Shown: in pieces, positions 1 to 4,840 of the stretch
Layout: each line of letters begins with the position of its first letter
Numbering within the stretch: the stretch's first letter is position 1
DNA from: CBDUUP01 sp965370435
Lineage (GTDB): Bacteria > Chloroflexota > Anaerolineae > Anaerolineales > UBA11579
Assembly (NCBI GenBank): GCA_965370435.1
Contig: CBDUUP010000155.1
Coordinates: forward strand, 1-9,575
DNA length: 9,575 nt
Direction of reading: 5' to 3'
Position numbers and translations under genes: made by a program
Notes under the pieces: generated by a model
The model's database searches: none
Told to the model about the DNA's origin: nothing
Seen by the model: only the letters and a program-made list of their open reading frames with translations

Positions 1-564
1 TTTGTCCAGACGGTGCTGTCCCTGGCCAATGCCATGGACGTGCGGGACAGCTACACCAATACGCACAGCCAAAGCCTGGCCGACATGGCGGAGGACGTGG
101 GCCGGGAGCTAGGATGCGACGAAGAACAACTGGAAACCCTTCGTTGGGCTTCCCTACTCCACGACATTGGCAAGATGGGTGTGCCTGACGACATACTGCT
201 AAAACCCACCGAGTTGGACGAATTGGAATGGGAGGCGATGCGCCTGCATCCTGAGATTGGGGCACGGATCGTCGCGCCGGTGAAAAAATTGGCGTCCGTG
301 GCCCCTATCATCCGCGCTCACCAAGAGAGATATGATGGCAGCGGGTATCCCGACGGACTGCGCGGCGAGGAAATTCCTATGGAAGCCCGCATCCTGGCGG
401 TGGTGGACGCTTACGGCGCCATCACCGATGACCGGGTCTACCGCCCAGCCCGCAGCCACGAAGTAGCCCTGGAAGAACTCCAACGCTGCTCCGGCACCCA
501 GTTTGACCCCCAGGTTGTGGAGGTTTTCCTGGAGGTCATCGCACGAGGGAAGCGGGAGGGATAA
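1..564 (+). CDS. HD-GYP domain cyclic-di-GMP phosphodiesterase, C-terminal part
   Basis: The reading frame is open from base 1 and ends at TAA 562-564, so 187 residues of a longer protein are visible; the missing N-terminus would usually hold a receiver, GAF or PAS domain. HD-GYP proteins hydrolyse cyclic di-GMP in the cytoplasm. Visible landmarks, numbered from the first codon here: a helix with RDSYTNTHS (about 15-23), the HD pair in LLHDIGK (54-55), HPEIGARI (83-90), the HQERYDGSGYPDGL segment with the GYP signature (107-120) and the last helix VVDAYGAITDDRVYRPA. Two positions differ from the usual signature: HHE reads HQE after an Ala, and the common DAxDALT reads DAYGAIT. Most metal ligands seem kept, so activity is plausible but not certain. 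The family is secure; the full architecture cannot be seen. The gene converges on pgk. Confidence 0.93.
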   Translation, partial: FVQTVLSLANAMDVRDSYTNTHSQSLADMAEDVGRELGCDEEQLETLRWASLLHDIGKMGVPDDILLKPTELDELEWEAMRLHPEIGARIVAPVKKLASVAPIIRAHQERYDGSGYPDGLRGEEIPMEARILAVVDAYGAITDDRVYRPARSHEVALEELQRCSGTQFDPQVVEVFLEVIARGKREG

Positions 565-587
565 CGATAAGGGGCGGGACAGTGAGA

Positions 588-635
588 GGTGGGTTGCAAG
601 TAGGCAAGTGGCATGTAGGCAAGTTGCAGGCAAGG
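588..635. repeat. Imperfect 7/8-base tandem repeat, block A
   Basis: The cores GCAAG, GCAAG, GCATG, GCAAG and GCAGG start at 596, 604, 611, 619 and 626, a spacing of 8, 7, 8, 7. A further GCAAG at 630 breaks the rhythm. Read on the other strand the units are CTTGCC/CCTGC, the same family as the blocks at 3169-3247 and 4755-4816, here in the opposite orientation. The block starts 24 bases after the HD-GYP stop, in the 155-base gap between two convergent genes. No rho-independent terminator is evident in this gap. Confidence 0.8.
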
Positions 636-679
636 TCTCGTCTCCATCCCTCGCATTTCCTAACGCCCCAATTTTCAAT

Positions 680-701
680 CTTTCGGCAAACTCAGGACAG
701 G
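680..701. repeat. Dispersed repeat-like segment (CTTTCGGCAA..CTCAGGACAGG)
   Basis: The segment resembles a short dispersed element of the form CTTTCGGCAAGCTCAGGACAGG that I recall from intergenic regions of many environmental bacterial genomes. It occurs once in this window, so the assignment rests on memory of the motif and not on a second copy here. No function can be given. Confidence 0.35.
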
Positions 702-704
702 CCT

Positions 705-732
705 TTCATCCCTCAGTCTTCATCCTTCATCA
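705..732. repeat. Heptamer tandem repeat overlapping the pgk stop codon
   Basis: Four consecutive 7-base units run TTCATCC (705), CTCAGTC (712), TTCATCC (719) and TTCATCA (726). The pgk stop codon, read on the minus strand, lies at 722-720, inside the block. The last few residues of phosphoglycerate kinase (about NDEG) are therefore encoded by repeat sequence. The unit differs from the CTTGCCA-type repeats elsewhere in the window. Confidence 0.7.
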
Positions 733-1913
733 TTTCCTCTGTCCATCAACGCCGCTAATCCAGGCAATATTTTCCCCTCCAGCATCTCCAGCGAGGCCCC
801 GCCCCCGGTAGAGACGTGGGTGATGCTTTCCACCAACCCTGCCTGGCGCACCGCCGCCGCCGACTCTCCGCCGCCGACGATGCTCACCGCGCCGCATTCG
901 GCCACGGCTCGCGCTACCCCGAAGGTCCCCTCCGCGAACCGGGGGAACTCGAATACCCCCATCGGTCCGTTCCAGACCACCGTCCCCGCGCCCCGCAGCC
1001 TACCGGCGTAATCCGCCACCGTCTCCGGCCCTATGTCCAGGATGCGCCAGCCCTCCGGCACCGGCCCGGCCGCCATCACCTGACGCTCGGCCTGGGCCTC
1101 GAAACGGTCGGCGATGACGACGTCCACCGGCAAGTGCAGACTGTCGCCGCTTTCAGCCAATAGCTCGCGGGCCGTATCTAGGGCTTCGTCCTCCACCAGC
1201 GAATCGCCCACCGGAAGGCCCTGCGCCTTGAAGAAAGTGTTCGCCATCCCCCCGCCAATCAAGACCCGGTCGGCTTTCTCTAGCAGGTTGCCGATCACCT
1301 TGATCTTGTCGCTCACTTTTTTCCCTCCCAGGATGGCGATAAAGGGGTGTTGGGGGTCCTGGATGGCTTGCCCCAGATAGCGGATCTCTTTCTCCATCAA
1401 ATATCCCGCCACCGCGGGCAAGATTGCCGCAACCCCCACGTTGGAAGCGTGGGCGCGGTGGGCGGTCCCGAAAGCGTCATTGACAAAGACCTCACCCAGC
1501 GCGGCCAATTGGCGGGCCATCTCCGGGTCATTCTTTTTCTCACCTGGGTGGAAGCGGGTGTTTTCCAGCAACAAGACTTCGCCGAGGTTCAGCGCCTGGG
1601 CGGCCTCCTCCGCCGCCGGGCCGATGCAGTCCTCCGCAAAATTCACCTTGGCCTCCGGGAGCAGTCCATCCAGGGCTGTGGCGACTGGGCGCAGGGATAG
1701 CTCTGGCTTGCGCACTCCTTTGGGGCGTCCCAGGTGGGAGCAGAGGATCACCGCTGCGTTTTGCGCCAAGAGAACCCGAATGGTGGGCAGGGCCGCCTGG
1801 ATGCGGGTGTCGTCGCTCACCTCGCCGTCCTGGAGAGGAACATTGAAATCCACCCGCACCAGGACGCGTTTATTTTGTAAATCTAGATCATCAATTGTTT
1901 TCTTGTTGAACAT
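720..1913 (-). CDS. pgk: Phosphoglycerate kinase
   Basis: This cytoplasmic monomeric enzyme of glycolysis and gluconeogenesis transfers phosphate between 1,3-bisphosphoglycerate and ADP. The product has 397 residues, the normal bacterial length, and is complete. The N-terminal substrate domain shows RVDFNVP (20-26), SHLGRP (59-64), ENTRFHPGE (117-125) and FVNDAFGTAHR (143-153). The C-terminal nucleotide domain shows ILGGKKVSDK (194-203), GGGMANTF (220-227), WNGPMGVFE (314-322) and STGGGASLE (368-376). The usual GGGDS/T loop reads GGGES (347-351), a conservative change. The ATG at 1913 is preceded by AGGA (minus strand, 1924-1921) with 7-base spacing, which supports the start. It lies 98 bases downstream of gap on the same strand, so the pair probably forms an operon, with a hairpin in the spacer. 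The last residues are encoded by a tandem repeat. Confidence 0.98.
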   Translation of the reverse strand: MFNKKTIDDLDLQNKRVLVRVDFNVPLQDGEVSDDTRIQAALPTIRVLLAQNAAVILCSHLGRPKGVRKPELSLRPVATALDGLLPEAKVNFAEDCIGPAAEEAAQALNLGEVLLLENTRFHPGEKKNDPEMARQLAALGEVFVNDAFGTAHRAHASNVGVAAILPAVAGYLMEKEIRYLGQAIQDPQHPFIAILGGKKVSDKIKVIGNLLEKADRVLIGGGMANTFFKAQGLPVGDSLVEDEALDTARELLAESGDSLHLPVDVVIADRFEAQAERQVMAAGPVPEGWRILDIGPETVADYAGRLRGAGTVVWNGPMGVFEFPRFAEGTFGVARAVAECGAVSIVGGGESAAAVRQAGLVESITHVSTGGGASLEMLEGKILPGLAALMDRGNDEG

Positions 1914-1946
1914 GGAGATTTCCTACACCAGCAACTATTCCCATCC

Positions 1947-1994
1947 TCGTAGGGGCGGGTGGGAACCGAAGGTTCCTGAGACCCGCCCCTACGA
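1947..1994 (-). repeat. Long hairpin (dispersed GTAGGGGCGGGT inverted repeat) between gap and pgk
   Basis: The arm TCGTAGGGGCGGGT (1947-1960) pairs perfectly with ACCCGCCCCTACGA (1981-1994) over 14 bases. Inside it, GGAACC (1962-1967) pairs with GGTTCC (1971-1976) around a three-base loop, leaving a GAG bulge at 1978-1980. On the gap-pgk transcript this would be a very stable stem-loop ending 33 bases before the pgk start and leaving the pgk ribosome site free. No T-tract follows, so a simple rho-independent terminator is unlikely. It may stabilise or mark a processing point that lets gap and pgk be expressed unequally. The arm matches a GC-rich palindrome type I associate with Chloroflexota intergenic regions. 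Confidence 0.85.
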
Positions 1995-2011
1995 AGCGAA
2001 ATGATAGAAAG

Positions 2012-3049
2012 TTACAGCGATTTTGCCATCATCGCGGCCAGGTCGCCGGTTCGGCAGGAGTACCCCCATTCATTATCGTACCAGGATACCACCTTGACCA
2101 TGTTGCCGCCTATCACCTTGGTCAATTCGGCATCAATGATGGAAGAGCGGTTGTCGCCCTTGTAATCCACCGAAACCAGGGGTTTGGTCTCGAAGCCCAT
2201 GATGCCTTTCATAGGGCCTTCGGCGGCGGCCTTGAGAGCGGCGTTCACTTCCTCGACGGTGGTGGATTTCTCCACTTCCAACACCGTGTCCACGATTGAA
2301 ACCGTGGAGGTGGGAACCCGCATGGCGAAGCCGTCCAGTTTGCCCGCCAACTCCGGGATAACCAGGGCGAGCGCTTTGGCCGCGCCGGTGGTGGTGGGAA
2401 TGATGTTGAGGGCCGCCGCTCTGGCCCGGCGCGGGTCTTTGTGGGCCAGGTCCAGCAGGCGCTGGGTGGTGGTATAGGCGTGGATGGTGGTCATCAAGCC
2501 CTTCACAATGACGAAGGTGTCGTTGATGGTTTTTGCCAGAGGAGCCAGGCAGTTGGTGGTGCAGGAAGCGTTGGAGATGATGTGATGATTCTCCGGGTCG
2601 TACAGGCCGTGGTTGACCCCCAGCACCACAGTCAGGTCTTCGTTCTTGGCCGGGGCCGAGATGATGACTTTCTTGGCACCAGCCTGCTCAATGTGGGCGT
2701 TTGCGCCGGGCTTGCCGGAAGCCGGGTCGGGTTTGGCATCCTTGAACACGCCGGTGGATTCGACTACGATCTCCACCCCCAGGTCAGCCCAGGGCAGCTT
2801 TCCGGGGTCTCGTTCGGCCAAAACCTTGATGGCCTTGCCGTCCACCACCAGGTCGCCGCCCACGACCTCCACCTCCCCCGGATAGATGCCGTAATTGGAA
2901 TCATATTTGAACAAATGAGCGTTGGTCTCGGCCTCGAACAGGTCGTTGACCGCCACTACTTCCAGTTCGCCGCCGTGCTGCTCGAGGATGGCTTTCAACA
3001 CCTGCCGTCCAATGCGGCCAAAGCCATTGATGCCTACTTTTGTCGTCAT
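2012..3049 (-). CDS. gap: Type I glyceraldehyde-3-phosphate dehydrogenase
   Basis: The enzyme oxidises glyceraldehyde-3-phosphate to 1,3-bisphosphoglycerate with a dinucleotide and phosphate, the step before Pgk. The protein has 345 residues. The Rossmann motif INGFGRIGR lies at 7-15, and VAVNDLF with Asp36 points to NAD rather than NADP preference. The catalytic Cys163 is in SNASCTTNCLAP and the general base His190 in TTIHAYTTTQ. The S-loop region has RARAAALNIIPTTTGAAKA, and the end carries SWYDNEWGYSCR. A segment of roughly eight extra residues (around 104-117, DAKPDPASGKPGAN) sits between the STGVF motif and AGAKKVIISAPA, compared with common forms. The ATG at 3049 has GGAGG (3060-3056, minus strand) six bases upstream. 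AT-rich sequence at 3070-3088 contains TAAAAT- and TATCAT-like -10 candidates without a good -35. It is first in a gap-pgk operon, downstream of yvcK. Confidence 0.98.
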   Translation of the reverse strand: MTTKVGINGFGRIGRQVLKAILEQHGGELEVVAVNDLFEAETNAHLFKYDSNYGIYPGEVEVVGGDLVVDGKAIKVLAERDPGKLPWADLGVEIVVESTGVFKDAKPDPASGKPGANAHIEQAGAKKVIISAPAKNEDLTVVLGVNHGLYDPENHHIISNASCTTNCLAPLAKTINDTFVIVKGLMTTIHAYTTTQRLLDLAHKDPRRARAAALNIIPTTTGAAKALALVIPELAGKLDGFAMRVPTSTVSIVDTVLEVEKSTTVEEVNAALKAAAEGPMKGIMGFETKPLVSVDYKGDNRSSIIDAELTKVIGGNMVKVVSWYDNEWGYSCRTGDLAAMMAKSL

Positions 3050-3097
3050 GCTGTGCCTCCAAATTTTGATGTATAGATTTTAATGATACCAGCTTTA

Positions 3098-3122
3098 GGG
3101 CAGGGGTGCGGGGGAGCGTGGG
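3098..3122 (+). other. Potential G-quadruplex motif upstream of gap
   Basis: Four G-runs fit the simple pattern of at least three Gs with loops of 1-7 bases: GGG (3098-3100), GGGG (3103-3106), GGGGG (3110-3114) and GGG (3120-3122). The G-rich strand is the template strand for gap and lies about 50-70 bases before its start codon. Structure formation and any role are inferred from the pattern alone. Confidence 0.45.
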
Positions 3123-3168
3123 AGAAAGGCATCCCGACAACTAACTGCTCAATAATGCCATGTTAACT

Positions 3169-3247
3169 GCAATCCGCAACCTGCCACCTGCACACTTGCC
3201 ACTTGCCACCTGCACACTTACAACTTGCACACTTGCCACTTGCAACC
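3169..3247. repeat. Imperfect 7/8-base tandem repeat, block B
   Basis: Cores of the form TTGC or CTGC start at 3181, 3188, 3196, 3203, 3210, 3218 (TTAC), 3225, 3233 and 3240, giving spacings of 7, 8, 7, 7, 8, 7, 8, 7. Units resemble CACTTGC, CACCTGC and ACACTTGC. The block begins with GCAATCCGCAACC, which also opens the block at 4755, and ends directly against the yvcK stop codon (3250-3248, minus strand). It fills much of the 198-base gap between yvcK and gap; the rest holds the G-rich motif and the gap promoter region. Confidence 0.9.
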
Positions 3248-4582
3248 TTACTCAATCAGCGGCCCAGTTCGCTCCTGCAGCAAATCCATCAACACCATAG
3301 CCAGCTTGGCGGAGTCGTGATGCCAGGGGCGCTCTTCGTCAACCACGTCGGTCCGGTAGACGGCATGATCAAGGTCCAGCCCCTCTTCGGCGGTGACCCA
3401 CTGCACCCGGTCAGGGAGCTTTCCGGCGCAGTTCTGGTTGCTGATCACCATCTCGAACAGTCCCCGGCCCACGTGCTCTTCCAAGACTCGCACGTGGTCG
3501 CCACAGGTATAGAAATCGGTTTCTCCGGGCTGGGTGGCGACGTTGCAGATGAATATTTTTAGGGCCTGGCTGGCTCGGATGGCGGCGCTTATGTCGGGCA
3601 CTAATAGGTTAGCTAGAAGGCTGGTGTACAAACTGCCTGGCCCAATGACGATCAGATCTGCCGCCAGGAGGGCCTGGATGGCGCGGGGGAATGCTGGCGG
3701 CCCGTTGGGGTCCAGCCAGACCCGCCGCACCGCGCCGGGATGGATGGGGATGCGGCTCTCGCCCTCCACGCGCACCTCCTGTCCGTCGTGGGGCAGGGCC
3801 AGGTCGGCCACCAGTTTCACGTTATGCAGGGTGGAGGGCAGCACCTCGCCGTGGACCGACAGCACCCGCCCCGACTCGGCTACCGCCTCCTCGAAGCTGC
3901 CAGTGATCTCCGAAAGGGCGCTGATGAACAGGTTGCCAAAGGAATGCCCCTCCAGGTCGTCACCGCCGTTGGCAAAGCGGTACTGGAAGAGTTGGGAGAT
4001 CAAGGCTTCGTCGTTGGAGAGGGCCGCCAGACAGTTGCGGATGTCTCCCGGCGGCAAGATGCCCATCGATTCTCGCAAACGGCCCGATGAGCCGCCGTCG
4101 TCGGCCACGGTGACGACCGCGGTGAGGTTGTGGGTGTATTCTTTCAGGCCGCGCAGCAAATTGGAGAGGCCGGTCCCGCCGCCAATCACCACCAGGCGGG
4201 GTCCCCGCCCTCTGCGGCGGTAGGAGGCCAGGGTGTCAACCACCGGACGGCCGGGCTGGATGAAGGGCGCCAGCAGCGAACGGTTGAGGCCCCAGATGCC
4301 GATCAGGATCAGGCCCAGGCCCAAACTGCCAAAGATCACCGCCCGGACGGTTCGAGGCAGGAAGAGCAGGGAGATGGTCGAGAGAATGGGCAGCCACCAG
4401 GTATCCGGCGCGGTGCGGTACACGTCTAAAACCACGTCGGCTGCGCCCACCACGATGATGGTGGTGCCCATCAAGACAGATACGATCCAGCGTTTAACGC
4501 CCAGCCCTGGGGTTAGCCAGAGGAGCGACTGCTTTAGATTCCCCCGCAAGCGTTCCCACAAAGTTCGAGGTTGCGGTTTCAT
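3248..4582 (-). CDS. yvcK: YvcK/CofD-like protein (gluconeogenesis factor family) with N-terminal membrane domain
   Basis: The 444-residue protein belongs to the YvcK family, whose studied members bind UDP-sugars and are needed for normal envelope synthesis and growth on gluconeogenic carbon sources. Hallmarks of the CofD-like fold follow in order: VVIGGGTGLSNLLRGLK (131-147), VTVADDGGSSGRLR (157-170), PPGDIRNCL (177-185), GHSFGNLFI (212-220), GPGSLYTSLL (314-323) and CNVATQPGETD (346-356). Residues 1-125 are extra relative to the short Bacillus-type form. They contain hydrophobic stretches at about 31-52, 63-76 and 80-98, probably two or three membrane segments, followed by a basic YRRRGRGPR linker, so the catalytic-like domain should sit on the cytoplasmic face of the membrane. 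No Shine-Dalgarno is visible; a good promoter ends just before the ATG. It lies upstream of gap-pgk on the same strand. The exact biochemical role is not settled for the family. Confidence 0.93.
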   Translation of the reverse strand: MKPQPRTLWERLRGNLKQSLLWLTPGLGVKRWIVSVLMGTTIIVVGAADVVLDVYRTAPDTWWLPILSTISLLFLPRTVRAVIFGSLGLGLILIGIWGLNRSLLAPFIQPGRPVVDTLASYRRRGRGPRLVVIGGGTGLSNLLRGLKEYTHNLTAVVTVADDGGSSGRLRESMGILPPGDIRNCLAALSNDEALISQLFQYRFANGGDDLEGHSFGNLFISALSEITGSFEEAVAESGRVLSVHGEVLPSTLHNVKLVADLALPHDGQEVRVEGESRIPIHPGAVRRVWLDPNGPPAFPRAIQALLAADLIVIGPGSLYTSLLANLLVPDISAAIRASQALKIFICNVATQPGETDFYTCGDHVRVLEEHVGRGLFEMVISNQNCAGKLPDRVQWVTAEEGLDLDHAVYRTDVVDEERPWHHDSAKLAMVLMDLLQERTGPLIE

Positions 4583-4591
4583 ATCGCCGCG

Positions 4592-4620
4592 ATGATAGCA
4601 GTGTTTGGCGTCAGCGTCAA
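4592..4620 (-). promoter_or_regulatory. Sigma70-type promoter of yvcK
   Basis: On the minus strand, TTGACG (4620-4615) is separated by 17 bases from TATCAT (4597-4592), and TG at -15/-14 gives an extended -10 (TGCTATCAT). The expected transcription start is near 4585, only about three bases before the ATG at 4582. That agrees with the lack of a ribosome binding site and suggests a nearly leaderless mRNA. Confidence 0.7.
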
Positions 4621-4630
4621 CGATTTGGAT

Positions 4631-4675
4631 GACTGGTCAGACTAGTCTAATTGGTCTTAGTGGTCTGAATAGTCC
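4631..4675. repeat. Nine-base tandem repeat (GAxTGGTCT-like)
   Basis: Five contiguous 9-base units occur: GACTGGTCA (4631), GACTAGTCT (4640), AATTGGTCT (4649), TAGTGGTCT (4658) and GAATAGTCC (4667). The period is exact although the units vary. The block lies just upstream of the yvcK promoter in the 257-base divergent gap between yvcK and the ROK kinase. Confidence 0.75.
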
Positions 4676-4690
4676 CGGCGACTCAAGGCC

Positions 4691-4742
4691 CAGTAATGAG
4701 GCAACCAGTGATGAGGTAATCAGGCAACAAGTCAATCAAGGC
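4691..4742. repeat. Degenerate short repeat (about 15 bases, or two 7/8-base units)
   Basis: CAGTAATGAGGCAAC (4691-4705) is followed directly by CAGTGATGAGGTAAT (4706-4720), matching at 12 of 15 positions. Further degenerate units continue (CAGGCAAC at 4721, AAGTCAATCAAGGC to 4742). It fills the space between the nine-base repeat and the CTTGCC-type repeat, so nearly the whole yvcK-ROK spacer is repetitive. Confidence 0.5.
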
Positions 4743-4754
4743 AGGTCCTCCCCC

Positions 4755-4816
4755 GCAATCCGCAACCCGCCACTTGCCCACCTGCAAACTTGCCACTTGC
4801 CCACCTGCCCACCTGC
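4755..4816. repeat. Imperfect 7/8-base tandem repeat, block C
   Basis: Cores CCGC, TTGC, CTGC, TTGC, TTGC, CTGC and CTGC start at 4767, 4774, 4782, 4790, 4797, 4805 and 4813, giving spacings of 7, 8, 8, 7, 8, 8. The segment 4755-4777 matches 3169-3191 at 21 of 23 positions, and ACTTGCCACTTGCC occurs in both blocks. The block stops about nine bases before the extended -10 of the ROK kinase, so its last units occupy the -35 position of that promoter. Confidence 0.9.
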
Positions 4817-4824
4817 GCTTCCCA

Positions 4825-4840
4825 TGCTATACTGACCCCA
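4825..4840 (+). promoter_or_regulatory. Extended -10 promoter giving a probable leaderless ROK mRNA
   Basis: TGC-TATACT (4825-4833) is an extended -10 element. Six bases separate its last T from the ATG at 4840, so the usual start point of transcription falls on or next to the A of the start codon. There is no canonical -35; the position is taken by repeat units (CTGCCC). No Shine-Dalgarno is present, consistent with leaderless initiation. Confidence 0.6.

Noticed and set aside
13..15. GTG at 13 as the start of the HD-GYP gene
   Set aside because: The frame is open to base 1, no ribosome site can be seen, and a start here would remove the beginning of the helix before the HD motif; it is a truncated gene at the window edge.
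2441..3076. A 211-residue plus-strand frame opposite gap
   Set aside because: It mirrors gap codons almost exactly and contains no recognisable motif; gap is unambiguous.
3169..3247. CRISPR array
   Set aside because: The units are 7-8 bases, imperfect and contiguous; there are no 20-40-base repeats with unique spacers and no cas genes.
3534..4223. Long plus-strand frames opposite yvcK, including one of 229 residues
   Set aside because: These are shadow frames caused by high GC content opposite a clearly conserved gene; they are Arg/Ser/Pro-rich with no motifs.
4774..4839. Earlier in-frame ATG for the ROK kinase
   Set aside because: It would add 22 residues encoded by tandem repeat and put the promoter -10 inside the gene; family members begin a few residues before DLGGT.
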